Assembly: GCA_050084515.1 (NCBI GenBank)
Contig: CM114275.1
Location: 2,294,001-2,358,000 of the forward strand
Length of the DNA stretch: 64,000 nucleotides
Reading direction: 5' to 3'
Source of the DNA: Blasia pusilla
Taxonomy: Eukaryota > Marchantiophyta > Marchantiopsida > Blasiales
The translations under genes and the position numbers were made by a program. Under the pieces are notes generated by a model. It did not search any database. It was not told where the DNA came from and saw nothing but the letters and a program-made list of their open reading frames with translations. The stretch's first letter is position 1, and each line of letters opens with the position of its first letter. Positions 1 through 13,430 of this stretch are shown one piece after another.

Positions 1-3000
1 GTATCCCATTATTCCAATCCGAAGTCCCAAATAATTGATAGTAATCCCCGAAGTAAACATCCCACTCCTCACTAAAAATAATCCTTCCTCCTCCACTTCT
101 TGGGGAATACGTTATAATGCTTCCCCTTCATTACCTTTTCCACTCTCCCCTAAGATTTATGCTTGGACTTTTTCTCTCCCAAATTTTGATATCTTGTTTT
201 GTCGTATTGTACATGCTATGTTGAAAATAATAGTGTAGGTAAGATTTCCAGATCAACCATGGAACATATTTACCAATTAGGGATCAAATCCAACTCAAGT
301 CCCCAAAAGCAATGTAGTATGCTCATATAATTCAAAACACACTGCATGAAATGCATATTCTAGCATTAGTAAGAAATTGCCACATGATAAAAGAAAATAA
401 CAATCCATGACTATCCATACATACAAAAGGGTAATAAACTAGAACCCCAAGACATGGTTGTCATGTGTTTACTTGACATCCACCAAAAATAAACTTAACA
501 TGATCTGAATGAACAAAAAAGTTGGATGAGGGCACAAATTGGTAGCTAACGAATAGTGGAGTTGATGCCCAACATGCATGCAAAATGATGAATTCCATCT
601 CCAAAAATAACATTTTGAAAGTTGCTCGTATATTTTGGTTATTATCGACTCAAAACTCTTATGATAATTCCTCGTAAATGATGCTTGACAGCTTCACAAG
701 CTTTTGAGTAGGTACTTGCTTCCTTCCCCGGTTCATTGTATGGTATTGTACACCAAAATTGGCTTGAAAATTATATGCATAACACTCATCACACTTCTGA
801 TAAGTGACGAAATAAGAACCAATACACAAGTTTCTACCTTGGCACCTAGGATAAGGAAAAAATTTTAAAAACTTGGGCAAGCCAAAGAAGGCATGTTAAA
901 AGCTGGAGAATTGTTCCACTGCCACCTCAAGAATGATTGAGCACCACTCACTTCCCATCCTTGTTCATTGTATATATAGCGTTGCACACCAAAATTGGCT
1001 TGAGAATGATATCCACAACACTCATCAAAATTTGATGAGTTACAAAACAAAAACCCACACACATATGTGTACCATTGCACCTTAGACAAGAAAAAATGTG
1101 TGTTTTCCACACATGACACATAATTTTCTTGTTTTCTTTTCTAAGGTGCAATTTCTTCCCACGATTGATCTCATTCTGGTGACTATGGAGATAAACATGA
1201 TTCTTGAGAATCTATGCTCCAAAAAATTAATCTTTGAAATAGAAATTCATATTGATGCCATATCCTTTCTCATGTATGATTATCATGAAGTAGAGGGGAT
1301 GATGCATTGGGACCGTGGACCATGGATTAACAATTAATGGTGTCTAGATCCTAAAATTGAAAAGGGTTACAAATGTTGATCTATCTAATCTAAAAGACGC
1401 CCAATATACATTTGACATCCTTGTATACAAAGTCTTGCATTTTCTTTTAACGAATGGTTGTTATCTCCTTGGATTTCATGAATAATAAGTACAAAGAGAG
1501 TACTTGGAAGAAATCCCAACTATTGAACTTCGACAAGGTAAAGATTGGATGCTAAAAGCTCAAGAAATGATCAATGACCACCTCAAGAATGATTGAGCAA
1601 TTGCCCAACTTATTTTGGAACTTCCCTCATGAAGAAATATAAAAATTCTTCCATGTCTACTTCATGCAGCAGTCTAGAATATTAAGAAAATAGCTTATTG
1701 AATGTTTTTTCTTTTGCATGTTGGATAGAATCGGCTTGGGCTTTAGAAAAATTGAGCACAAAGAAATGAGATGGTGTTGGAGAAAAAAAATCTTCATGGC
1801 TGTGTTGGTCATATTCTTGCCAATCCTAGAAGCAACACTTATGAGAAGCATTAACTGCCACTTCATATGCCAACATGTGAATGGTTGATGCAATCTTTGG
1901 ACAATTCTTTAACCCAAGCACACAGAGAAGATCTTTTTTTTTTTTTTGAAATAAAGGATTGTACCATGTTATTTGATTTTTGCATTAAAGCACTACTCAT
2001 TCCAAAACCATTCCTAAAGGAGACGAACTAAAGACAAGATTATGCAGAGGGGGGCTATGAAGCACACACATTTGAGGGACAATCGTTTTCCTCCTTTTGC
2101 ATTAGGCCAGAAAACCTCTCACCATCAAGCACCCCACTTGTTTTTCCTTACTACATATTGTTAGCTCAATATGGGATACAAAAGAGAAACTTAGTGGACA
2201 ACTCCTCACGCAAAAGATGCCCAATATGGAAACTTTATGGAAATTACTATATGAAGTATAGTTAGGATTAGGATGTTGTAAAAAAAAGAAATTCTAACAT
2301 GCTGGTATGTAAAAGATATACAAGGTTACATTTCTCAATTGGTATAACATTGCACATGTGGATAAATCATATTTAAAATGACCATTGAAAATAGGTGAAT
2401 TAGGTAGGGTTGGCCCTTGTTACCTTTCTTTGTCCTCTTCTAAGGTTTATTTTATAATAAAGTGGATATTTCAATTGTTAAGAGTCTACATATGCTTACA
2501 AGAGTTTTAATGAAATTTTTTCATTAACATATCATACTATTAATTGTTGAGAGGCTCTCCAATAAACGCCACATGTGGAGTATTTCTACTTTTAAATTTT
2601 TGTTTGATTTTCCCACCCATACCGAGCCAAAACTTGAATAGAAAAGGTTGCAATAACTATATTAATTTTTGTTCAAAAATCAAATATTTTATTTTTTAGT
2701 TCCAGTGAAAAATTATGAATCTCTTTCATATATATATTTTTATTAAAATTATTATTTGGGTAATTATTAAATTTAAGTGTAAATTAAAATTTGGAAATAA
2801 AATCACAAATTATTTTAATATATATAGATATATATATATATATTAAATTATTAAAAAAGGAAAAATTTTAAAATTTCAAACTTTCAATGTAAAGGATTTC
2901 TAGGGAATATTATTAAAACAGGAGTGATTTTTTTTGTTAATTTAAAGATAGAGGTCGATAGATAATGATAAATTATTTAATTTTAAATTCAAATAATAAA

Positions 3001-3300
3001 ATTTATAAATGAAAAAAAACATAATTATGATATTTAAGCAAAAATTTATCTTCATTATGTATTTGTTATTTTTATAATTTAAAATTTTGATTGCGTATAT
3101 AAAATAACGCTTGCTTTATGATATTTTATATTTGTAAAGTATTTTTATTTTCATTCTAATTCAACATGGTGCCAAAAATTACTAATTCTCTAAATATTTA
3201 AAATGGACACATGTAATTTTTCAACTTAAAATTATTTTTTGATAAGAGAATATCTTAAGAACATCCTTTTGAACATGGATGACATTCTTTACGCCGTCGA
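1..3300. other. AT-rich gene-free DNA
   Basis: No open frame here looks like a protein. The stretch is AT-rich throughout, and 2640-3250 is extremely so, with long A and T runs and a TA run near 2820-2845. Apart from the tandem duplication listed separately, I see only short shared phrases, such as a 'cacctcaagaatgattgagc' stretch near 923 that recurs near 1579. The function is unknown; it is probably decayed repeat or intergenic DNA. Confidence 0.6.
722..1092. repeat. Imperfect tandem duplication, about 140 bp units
   Basis: A segment beginning near 722 recurs near 953. Both contain 'caccaaaattggcttga', then an 'aacactcatca' phrase, then a similar '-gatgagttac/-taagtgacg' block and a run of cacac. 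The two units are separated by about 90 bp of non-matching sequence. No terminal repeats or coding capacity are visible. This looks like an old local duplication. Confidence 0.6.
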
Positions 3301-5660
3301 GACTCCATGTGTTTTAAGTATTAGTATCTTGTAAAGTGTTGTTTAGAAGCATCCGCACTAAGAAAGACAACGCTACCACATACACGTCACCTAGAAAATA
3401 GCTCAAGTACATGACGAAAATTGTAAGGTGTTCATAGTGAGTGACGTGTATGTCGAAGATTTCTCCCTCTAACTGTATGTCCTCTTCGTCCTTGAATTTT
3501 GCATCGATTGGCGTGGAATATGAAAACCATCGAATGTAGACAAAAATACCAAAGGGTGATGATATAAAGAACAAGTCAGGTGCACATAAACTAATAATAA
3601 TTCAAATTAATAAACGTGATCCGCATTGAATAGGATTTTAAAATATGATTTTTTTATTGGTGTAACTTTGAAAAGTTTCTTTAAGCCCAATTTTCCATGT
3701 ATCATATCACCAAGGCCTTGGTCGAAACCAAAAGCCCACCCTTGGAATCTTCTCGTGCTAAGCATTATAAAACAATCTCGGTCCCTTTTCACAAAGCCCC
3801 TACACCCGAAAAAGGAAATCCAAATGAGAGCCCTTCTCTTTTCTTTCCCTTCCGATCATGTGGAGAATAAGAAAATATTTTGAAGATGGCCTTTGAATAC
3901 GGAGGCTTGCTTTCCATTCTACTCATAATATCCCTATTTTTAATTCCTTATTGAGGCTCAAGCTTTTAAAAACTAGACAAAAAATTACGATTATTGACAA
4001 TACGAATCTCAGCCATTGTAGGATTGTAACGAAATTGTTCTCCGAGGGATGGTAACTAGTACATAAACGAAATCTCGGATTGCGACTAGCATAGTTGAAT
4101 TGTGAAGTGCAAGGAGACTCCCAACGAAACTAGTGAATCACAAGGACACTCCGTTTCACATCAAAAGGAGGCGATGGAAAAATTCCACTTAGAATTAATA
4201 AATTGTTTGATGGTATGAAAATATGATTAGTTTCAATGGAAAAATCATCCCAAAGACCAATCGACTACAAACGTGTAAAATTTTGGTAAGGACATGTGAA
4301 TCCTTACCTTCCCATAGAGGCATTCAATTGAGAGACATCAATCCTCTATGAAAGTCATTGGAAGAAATTAAAGTCCATCACAAAAAATTAGAAATGTTCT
4401 ATCCGACTCCTAGCGATTATGGAGTCGATTGTACTTCGGTACGTTTCATCATATCTATGAGCGACACTTAGCTAGACTTACGTTGATACGACACTAAACT
4501 AAACACCGGTAGAGTAACCAAAAATTCCCTTATCGATATACTCCCTTGTTGAGACAGATCCCCCAAAAGATCTGATTCCCTAACTTAGTGGAATCTCGTG
4601 GGTACCATGACGACATTCCTCATTCCAAATTGGTCGAGTAGGTTATCCCTATGGAATTAGTGGTGAGCTCGATTTTTTTGGGGAGCTAGGCCACAATACC
4701 ACAATTTCTTTGTTCTAGATTTACAGTTAGGGATAGATCACTTCTTCTACAATATGTGTCTGAGGTTAAGGATGGCATGTTCTCACTATAGTTTCCCTTC
4801 TAGGTGTGGCTAAAGCCGTTCTCCCTAGTTACCTTCGATAAGTCTAGGCTTCAATCTGCTTTGATGGAACCCTACTTTGAGGCAGTTTTTTGACTAACTA
4901 AGTCCGACGGGGATATTCCCATGGAGGTTTGGACCCATATTCGCTCTTGCTCTAGAAAGGGGGCAAGCTTATGGGTGGTGGTGGTAAACATTGTAATGAC
5001 GGATCCTACGTGGGAGGCGGTGCAAGCCCAAGTGGTAGCATAAGGGAGATTGTTACAAGGAGTGGCGGCGGCGGCGTTAAAAAAGACCTATCTCTAAATT
5101 CAACTTCATGATGGACAATGATTCACTCCCCTAGCCATAGCGACGTATGGGGCTATGGGAGAGAGGTTTGACTCGTTCCTTACGAACTTCGCCCATCATC
5201 TCCAGTCGAGAAATGGGTTGTCATTCGCTAGTGCGATTCTCTATTGTAGGCAACGGGTCTCCATAGGCTTTTATGTTGCAACGTGCCCAAGCCAATGGGC
5301 TTTTGCGGACTGGCTTAGGCTGTGGGAGATGTTGACGCTAGAAGCTCACTTAGTGGTCGTCACGTCTTTCCCTCATGCCTATTCATCCTCGGGTTAGGGG
5401 GATAGGGGTTAGAAATGGGTTACAATTCAAGACGGGGCTCATGCAGAACGATTTGCATCGAGTGCCCTCGAACCCGATACCTCCCTCTCTATAATGAGCG
5501 CGTCCTCCACTCCACCAGAGGTCTCCTGCATGGAGTAAATGATATCAATAAATGATTTATTCTCTCATCCAAACAAAACATACGGTTAAAGGATTTTGAC
5601 ATCGGGTTAACCAACCCGAGGATGAATAGAGGTGAGAAGTCTCTCTAATTGTTAAAGATG
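3301..5660. other. No recognisable gene; unassigned decayed sequence
   Basis: Composition changes from AT-rich to mixed near 4300. Several short open frames exist, the longest about 80 codons at 5155-5397 (+), but none shows a family motif. A short GGC run lies near 5063-5078. The 4300-5500 part reads like eroded repeat DNA (broken frames and even composition), but I could not match it to any of the element families elsewhere in this window. Confidence 0.4.
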
Positions 5661-7896
5661 TTAAAGATTCTTAAAGTGAATGTAGCCAATAGAGGCTTAT
5701 TTGTTTAGGGCCGGTTAAGACTTTCACTTGCTGGACTCTTTGATTTTTTTTTTTCTTATGGGTTTTTCCATCGACGGATTTTTATAGAGGGCTCTTTTTC
5801 TTCCAAATTGAGCATTTAGAGTACCCTAAAGGATTAATACCCGGTTGTGCTGTGGTAGCTACTGTATCCGCAAGAACGAAGAGGAATCTGAACATATTCT
5901 CACATCCAAGGGAGCTAGAACGGGGGAAGAGGAGAGGATCGTCGGTTAGTAGTGTACAGAATACTTCTGATGAGAGAATCATCCGAAGTGGCCGATTCCG
6001 TTGAAGTCGGAAGATCACTTGGTCCCCGGCCAGTCCCCAGCGACTCTGCATTACGGAACGAAATAAACGAATCCCCTCCAAAGTCACCTCTAGATTTGGA
6101 GCAGTCCAGACTCCGAAGCGCGGACGGCCAGCGGCTGCGTGCGTGAGTGAGGGGGACGGAGGAAGGGGCAGGCTCCTCACGATCGAAGTTAGCAGAGTGA
6201 GAATAGGCAGATGCCAGCGAGGAAGCTGGCGTCGGCTTTTAAGCGATGGCGCGGAGCTGTTCACTTTCCCCGTGTGTGTCACAAGAGGAAGGCGGAGCTG
6301 AAACCGGACCGGGTGGTGAGTGGACAGACAATGAGTGAATGTTGGTTAGTACCGTTAGTTGGGGTTCATTGTCGTTGATGATTTGCTTTGGTTTGGCCTT
6401 GGGTTGTGTGCGGGCATGGAAAATCTGGAGGGAGGGCGCGGCATAGAATAGTTGGGGTCTGCGTCGAGGGGAAGGCCAGGGCAGGCGGCCAGCGCGATGA
6501 TGGGAATGGGAGGAGAAGATGCACGCGGTGGCACCATCTTTCTATTCATCGCTAGTACTTGAAGCGTAGCATACGATCTGTGTTGCGCAGTGCGTCTCTC
6601 TCACTCACTCATGACTGGACTGGTTCCGGTGGAGTAGAATGTCACGGCAGAAGTAGAACCGCATGATGGTGGTGAGGACGAGGAGCTAGCTTACTTATCT
6701 TGCGCTAATTGAAACATCATCAGGATACCACCGAGTGAGGAGCTCGTACCCACAACTTGATTAATGCGTGTGCTACGTTACGCTCGGATGGTTTGGTTTT
6801 GTAGAGCTCAAGGGCGAGATAGACGGGCAGGTGACGTGAGAGAGGGACACGGAAGGAAAGTACGTGAGCCCTTTCTTTCACCGGACTTCGAGAAAGGAGG
6901 ATTGGATGTGAGTGAGTCATTGTGAGATCGGGGAGAAGGATTTAAATAGCGCCTAATGGAGTTGCGGAGACGGTACGGCGGGAATTGATGAATCCGGAGC
7001 AGGCGGGCGGGCGGGCGTCATGGTTAGCCGGTACTAGTTTGCTTAGAGGTGATGGGGGAAGGGAGTTATGCATGTAGCGACCGAGCCTGGACTTAAGGAG
7101 GAACTCCGGTTCTATGAAGTGTGCGAAGGTGGTACAACGTCTCATCCCTAGTCCAGACCGGGTACGTGTGGGACCATCATAACAGGGAGTTTCTTTTCTG
7201 ATCATCTCCCAGCGCGAATACACTGCTGCAGCAACGGTTGAGAGCGTGTACCATAGTACTAATAGGGGCTGCAAGCGAATGGATGAACGGATCCAAAGTA
7301 CGGAATATATAAATGAAAGTTGATTTAGATTGCCAGACCGCAATTAGATCTGGCAGGCAGAGGTGATCTTTACCTGTCAGGAAGTTCGAGCTCAAGTATA
7401 AAGCTGACGACAGCAGGTAGAAGTGCATGTGTCCAACTATCCTGTGGTAGTAGTTTGAGCTGAAAGGAATTCTTCCATAGTGAGCGTCGATCCCAAGACT
7501 GAATGTACTCCAACATGTGGTGGATGAAGAGTTTCTGCAGTAGAGGATTTGTATAATTTGTGGAAGCGGGACAATGTGAAATCTGCTCTGTCGTCCACCG
7601 AACGAGTCATTTTAAGGAATTGTTAGCGTAGTTACCTATCTTTTCCTTTTTTTCCTGGTTTTGGCGCATTCACTCGGATGAGTGGAGGCAGCGAAGTCGT
7701 CTATATGGTTGCCGCTTCGAGAGGTCTGGAAAGCATATCAAGGTGGTGAGGTAGTCGAAATAGAGAAGTGACATAATCCACATAGTGGGATTTGAAAGAG
7801 CGTCCACTACTGTTCAGAACAGGAGCTCACTGATCAGGTCCCTCGAAGCTGAAGATCTCCGTCTCTAGGAGGACTAAGAGCGAAGGAATTAAGTGT
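5661..7896 (+). other. Upstream region of the TAR gene
   Basis: This is GC-richer sequence leading into the aminotransferase gene. It has no convincing protein; the longest frame (5782-6282, - strand) is a low-complexity P/S/L reading without a motif. It probably holds the promoter and 5' UTR, perhaps with a 5' UTR intron, since a plausible TATA box lies about 600 bp before the start codon. Confidence 0.4.
7306..7314 (+). promoter_or_regulatory. Candidate TATA box for the TAR gene
   Basis: TATATAAAT matches the plant TATA consensus closely. It is about 600 bp upstream of the chosen ATG, so it would imply a long leader or a 5' UTR intron. There is no independent support such as a transcript start, so it is a candidate only. 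Confidence 0.25.
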
Positions 7897-7920
7897 GTGG
7901 CACCACGCCCTTCTCTCACA

Positions 7921-10900
7921 ATGGCTGCAGGTGTCGAGGATAAGCAAGGTAATGGAGATGGTAACTGCGTGCGAAATCTTCTGACAACGCCCCTGGCTAG
8001 ATGCAGCGGCCATCGGAAACACGTGGTTGCAACTGCTCTGCCGAATGAGTTCTCGTCGGTGTGTGAAAATCGAAGTTCCAAGGGCTGTGTAAGCACTTCC
8101 GTTGCCCTGAACTTCTTTCTTCTTCTGACCTTAATATGCCACCAGTGGTCGGGCCAAGGGTCCAAACCAAATCTGTCGAACGAATCAATGGTACACGGTC
8201 TTGACAAAAACGAGGGTGCCACTGCAAGCGAAATGGTTGAGTTCGTAGGCAACGATCCTTGCTCAGGTCATGGAGTATACGAAGTGGACTACGAAACGGA
8301 CATTCGGACATGTCGATGCCACGCGTGCTTCATTGGCCACGACTGCTCAACAACTGACCGGAGTTGCGTGATTGACCTTTACCAGTAAGTCGTACTGCGT
8401 TTGCAAACCTTGTTCATGGGTGCGCTCTTGGATAAGCTGTGAATGAGAGTTAGCCATCTGGTCAGAATTTAGCTCTACGGGTGGAACACTCACCGGAATT
8501 CCCCCTTGTCGCTCCAGAGGGTCGTCTGCGTGTTGATTCTCCACAAGTACAAATCTTGAGATGTAGAAATGGACCCTGCGCCTCGATGGTGGTTGGGTGG
8601 AAGCTCCATGTCAGTTGTGGCGGCAGCACAATCTCAGCAACCATGTCTGTCCTGGCATACTTTAGGAACAATCTGTACGGCGACGGCGAGAGTTCAATCT
8701 TCTGATCATATTAAAAGTGGTTTCTAGACGCTCTGAAGAAAACGTCAATTTCCTTTGGTGAGGATAGTGCAGGTAAAGAGATTGAAAGTCAATTACTTCA
8801 ATACTAACCATACTATTACCGCCACTTCTTGCAGAGGAGACCCCACTATGTTTGAGAGCTACTGGCTTAAGAATGGACACTCCTGCACAACCACCATCCT
8901 CGGTTGGCAGCGTATGAGCTACTACGCGAACAGTAAGCAGTTCTTCTTTGTGCAGACCGAACTTGATCTAGCTGTCCGGTCTCTGCACGACGTCATCGGC
9001 AATGCCAAAACTGAGGGTCGACACATTGTAATCGGTGTTGGTTCCACCCAGTTGTTCCAAGCTGCATTGTACGCATTGTCGTCCCCCGACAGATCGACTC
9101 CCACGCATGTTGTATCGGCCTCTCCGTTCTACTCGGTAAGAGCTGGATTGCACGGTGTCCCGCTCCATGCCCTTCCTCCGTGTTGTCATAGCTTCGATCG
9201 TTTTGTCGATTGAATCGATTATCAGCTATGTGCATTGATATGTCATGCTACTTTGGACTTTCTCGTCTTGAATGCAGTCATATGCCACGATTACAGACTT
9301 CCTCAGGTCAGAATTGTATCGCTGGGCTGGTGACGCTGCAGTGTTCAAACAGAAATCAAAAGACGATGCGTACATTGAGCTGATCACATCACCGAACAAT
9401 CCAACTGGCGAAATTCGGAATCCTGTGGTAAACGGTACCGGTGGCGCTCTTGTGCATGATCTTGCCTATTATTGGCCTCACTACACTCCGATCACAGCAC
9501 CTGCGGATGACGACCTAATGCTATTCACAGTATCCAAAAGCACTGGACACGCAGGAACCAGGATAGGGTGAGTGAGCATAGCCGCAAGAATTGCAGGTCG
9601 ATTTGCGTGCCAGTTGACGATCACGCTATCACTGTGTATGCTTTCTCGACAAGATAATGGAGATTGATTCTCACGTCTTACAATTCCTGTGCCCTGTAGG
9701 TGGGCAATCGTGAAGGACCTCAAGGTTGCGCAGAAAATGGCAAAGTTTATAGAATTGAACACAATAGGGGTGTCCAAAGATGCACAGATTCGAGCCACTC
9801 AAATACTTCGCGCAATAACGAAGCAGTACAAAAGCTTGGGAAATCTTCCCTATCCCTTGCGACGCTCTGCAAGGTCCGCTGTTGTTGTGGATCAGTTGGC
9901 TAACCAGCCTCTGTTCCACTATGGAGCCTCGGAAATGGACTACAGGTGGCAACGCCTGAGATCTGCTCTCAAAGGAGCGGTGCGGTTCGGGCTGCCTGAC
10001 TTCCAACCAGCGTTCTGTGAATTCTTCGGCGAGTCCCGCACTCCGACTCCTGGTGAGTATATATCAGACAGCTCACTCATTTTGGATGTATGTGAATATT
10101 TTGAGCTCTAACGGGTACCCAAATCCTCGTTTTCGCCCGAGGGTGAGAATCACTTATTTGCGTGGATGTGGAGGTTAGAAAACTCCCACATATTTAGAGG
10201 GGTTTCCCACTCCAGGGAACTTTGCATGTACGAATGTATAGAATATTTGTTGGTCGTCAATTAAAGGGTCATGATTGTCTGTCCGTCGACGGTCGGTCGA
10301 TGATTGGAAGGGCGCATCCTGTGGCGGTAGGCGAAGTGATTGTCGTGGGTAGATTTAGCTCCTTGGTCTCTCCTCGCGAATCCATTTCACGTAATTCTCT
10401 TCTCTCAGAAAGAGTGCTCATTTCCGCAATGCCGGTTCTTCCTTTGCAGTGATTGTTCGATGTACATACCCTCGAAACAATATAAGAAAGCATAACAAGG
10501 GGTGTACATATTCCGTACTAGATCGTATGCACAGGGTACGTAGGGGTACCGAGTACGAGTCGAGAAGAAAATGTCTGTTTCCCTGCCTGGAACGCGAGTT
10601 AAACTCTTTGTCCCACTGAGTAAAGACAGTAAGTACGTCGGGGCCTTCTGTTGCTGGCCTCCCGGTTGCCATAAATCGGCGAGTGGCTTCGCCCCTGCCC
10701 CTCCCTCCACTCGAGCTTAACGGCAAAGACGCATCAGCTGCAGTTACCAACCTGACCTTGGGTTGGACTCATCCGCTCCCAGCTTCCCGATTAGCAGAAG
10801 TTCGAGGCCTTTGTCAAAGCTTCTCACGGTTCATGACCATGCGGATGCGTGACCCGTGGTTACCCACCTTCTCGTCCTCGCAGTGTCGTTGAGGTGCTAG

Positions 10901-11488
10901 ACTATTTAAGCAGAAGATGACTGCAGTTCTTTGCGTTCAGATATTAGATATTTCCGTGGGAGGTAGCGATGTGGCCACACTACTGAACTCGTCAGTAAGT
11001 AGTGGGCACAGCCGACGATAGGAAGTCACGTTACCCTCGTCCTTTGTTATAATTGCGGTCTCCAGCTTGAGCGGCTGAAAGCTGCAGTTGGGTTCTACTT
11101 TTCCCTCTCGATGAATGGAAAACATCCTTTTAGCAGTCATGAAGAAACCCGGAACTGGCTTTTGTGAGTGTGACTAGTCCTAAGGTAAGGACAATATCTT
11201 CCGGCATACTGAGACTTTCTAATTGTGTCCGCTGCAATTTTGCTTGAACTGATTCTGCGCTGCTGGTGTTGCTGTCATACGCGTGCAGCATTCGCATGGC
11301 TCCGCTGCTACCACGAAGCCGACTGTGAGGAGTACTTGAGGAAACAAGGAATACTCACCAGGAGTGGTCGACACTTCGGTGTCGAAGCCAGATACGTGCG
11401 CTTGAGCATGCTGGACAGAAGAGGCAGTTTCGAAATTATGGTACAGAGGTTGGAGGCCTTGGAGTTGGAAGGCCACACGTCGAAGTAG
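7921..11488 (+). CDS. TAR: Tryptophan aminotransferase-related protein (TAA1/TAR, alliinase family)
   Basis: Predicted exons are 7921-8384, 8835-9135, 9278-9567, 9700-10052 and 11289-11488. All junctions are GT-AG and the frame stays open, giving about 535 residues. The family is PLP-dependent; TAA1 converts tryptophan to indole-3-pyruvate for auxin synthesis, while garlic alliinase is a lyase of the same fold. Exon 1 encodes a hydrophobic segment around [12 protein letters not shown] (a likely signal anchor or signal peptide) and then a cysteine-rich EGF_alliinase domain (NDPCSGHG...[12 protein letters not shown]). Exon 2 starts at [10 protein letters not shown] and carries the GVGSTQL cofactor-binding stretch. 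Exon 3 holds [12 protein letters not shown] and the Schiff-base lysine in [15 protein letters not shown], which runs across the exon 3/4 junction. Exon 5 ends with [18 protein letters not shown], the usual C-terminus. An in-frame GTG at 7897 was rejected in favour of the ATG. Intron 4 is long (1236 bp). The gene appears intact. Whether it is a TAA1-type aminotransferase or a relative cannot be proved from sequence alone. Confidence 0.93.
10053..11288 (+). other. Long fourth intron of the TAR gene
   Basis: The donor GTGAGT follows the codon for the proline in RTPTP plus one base, and the acceptor is the GTGCAG before the AFAWLRC exon. The other introns are 132-450 bp, so this one is unusually long. 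It contains no recognisable transposable element. The short open frames inside (for example 10405-10750, - strand) carry no motif. Confidence 0.8.
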
Positions 11489-12884
11489 TCTCGTACATTA
11501 TCTGACTTTGGATCACCATCTCCGAATTCCCTTTCTGGTGGATCGCTCGGAGAATTTGAATTTGGGAGGGCCACCCGGCAGTGTAGCCAGGTACATTAGA
11601 CCGGCTCCACACCAAGGAAGCCAGACAAGAAGAGCTGTATAAATAGGTCGCGTAGATAATCGATAAACTAGCAATAGTGGCTGGGCAGCGGACAATAACT
11701 CGGGCAGCAAAGTTTCCAGTTGTAGTGACACAGCTAGTCAGCTGCATTCGGGAAGGTCTTTTAGTGTGTCGCCTTCTCATTCTGCCCTCCTGGTTATACC
11801 GGTTTTGGCACTTTTTAAAAACTCATGCCTCTCTGCAATGAGAGTAAGGCAATAAATCGAAACGTCCACCCTTTTTGTAAGAGACATCTCCACATTCTTT
11901 GCGAAAGTTCCAGACGCGAACGATTTGCTTACACTGTCTTCCTAAAATATCGAAAACTCAGAAGATAGCGTAAAGTCATCTTCTGAGTTATGTGGAAAAC
12001 ATCGCCGGCTGGGGCTATATTTTGGGATTTTCTCTCTGGTCATTTGACTGTGGTGCCCTATGCATGAGAAAGAGAGGCGGAAAGAAACGGGCAGTACGGC
12101 GCACGTTTCGTGAAGACGATACGTATCCAGTAGGCACATGTCGACAGATTAGTAGGTGCATGAACTCTCCTTCGCAAAATTACCCTCCTAAAGTCTGCAA
12201 CCCATACGGTGTGGTAGGGCGAAGGAAACCACCCATTCACTCTTCTCCTCGCCCTTCACTCACTTGCCGTCTTGAAAGGTGAAAGGATATCCTCCTAAAG
12301 TCCAATAGATTTTGATATCCTAATTGAATTGAAATGAAATGAAATGACTTTCGCTAGTAAAGAATCCCTTGATTCTTTTGTGAGTTGCATCCATAGCTAC
12401 GCCTTTTCGCATAGGCACCGCTTAGTGAAATCGTCGTCATGGCATCTCCTTAATTTCAAATATCCAAGAGGGTGAGTTAGTGAAAAGTGAACTAGAGGTT
12501 GATTCAAGGGAAGATACCTTGGAAGAGAAAAGGTGTGATCCAAACATCTAGAGAAACTTGAGTCACTATCTAAGATGATTTGCACACTTATGAAACGCGC
12601 GCGAGTGGATATTTGAAGAGTGGAGAATGAAGTGATTTAAATAAGTTGAGATTATGGAAAAAAAATCAAAGTTAAAAGAAAAACTAAAGTGACAAGTTTG
12701 TGCCACGCAAAAAGATATTTCTGAAAAAGATGAAATAGATAATAATAATTCCAACTAGGGAAAAGAGACTTGCGATGCCCTAATATGTTTTATAACCCTT
12801 AAGAGATAATACTCATAACTGTTGCATTCATTATAACAAACACTGTACAATTTACTTACTTGTTCTCCCCCATTTAGTGAACAC
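11489..12884 (+). other. 3' flank of the TAR gene, then gene-free DNA
   Basis: The stop codon ends at 11488. A canonical AATAAA lies at 11851-11856, about 365 bp downstream, and is the best polyadenylation signal. From about 12300 the sequence turns AT-rich and repeat-like. No further gene is visible. Confidence 0.45.
11851..11856 (+). terminator. Candidate polyadenylation signal of the TAR gene
   Basis: AATAAA is in the sense orientation about 365 bp after the stop codon, which gives a plausible plant 3' UTR length. No transcript end is available to confirm it. Confidence 0.35.
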
Positions 12885-13430
12885 TATGAAGCTCCCCCTA
12901 CTCGAGCAGACCTATTAATATCCATGGATTGTTATATAAAGACATATAAAGTACAATCCCATGTCTTTTCGTACGTGACAATAGGAAGAACCATTGGAGT
13001 TGGAAATTGCATGACCTAGTTCATGAATGTTTTCCCAAAGTGGTAAATTAGATAGCAAGTAAACTAGTGCCTATCTACGAAGAGAATTTTGACGTGGTAC
13101 GAATTAAAGAAAGGAAAATCGGGTACGACTCATGCTCTATCCCTATCCATACTTAACGGACATTCACTACTCTCCTCAAGAATGGATTTTGGCGGAGCTG
13201 CTCTCCCAAGAGGGGTGATCCACTTTCATTAGGAAAATAACAAACCAAAACCATCCACTATCCCTAGTATGACAAAATCCCCTAAGATGACGAGTCTTTT
13301 CAAATAACCATCTCCACACATCTCAGACTCTAGAAAACTCTCGAAGAATAGATCATAGTCAAGTTACTCTCCCAAGAGGGGTAATCCACTCTTATTGGAA
13401 GAACAAACAAGTCCACTGCCATCCACTTAA
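12885..13430. repeat. Dispersed repeat, copy 1
   Basis: This stretch matches 29575-30100 over roughly 530 bp in the same orientation. Shared landmarks are 'tatccatgg/tatccatga', 'gacatataaagta/gacatacaaagta', 'aactagtgcctatctac' and 'ctcctcaagaatgg'. Inside each copy a shorter phrase, 'ctcccaagaggggt.atccact..cattgg', occurs twice, about 170 bp apart. No coding capacity, LTR or inverted-repeat ends were recognised. It is probably a piece of a non-autonomous or UTR-derived repeat of unknown class. Confidence 0.7.

Noticed and set aside
5782-6282. 166-codon frame on the - strand
   Set aside because: Low-complexity reading in the upstream region of the TAR gene, no family motif.
7897-7920. GTG at 7897 as the TAR start
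   Set aside because: Plant genes start with ATG; the ATG at 7921 is in frame and 24 bases downstream.
7827-8311. Frames on the - strand opposite TAR exon 1
   Set aside because: Shadows of the real + strand exon, which has the EGF_alliinase pattern.
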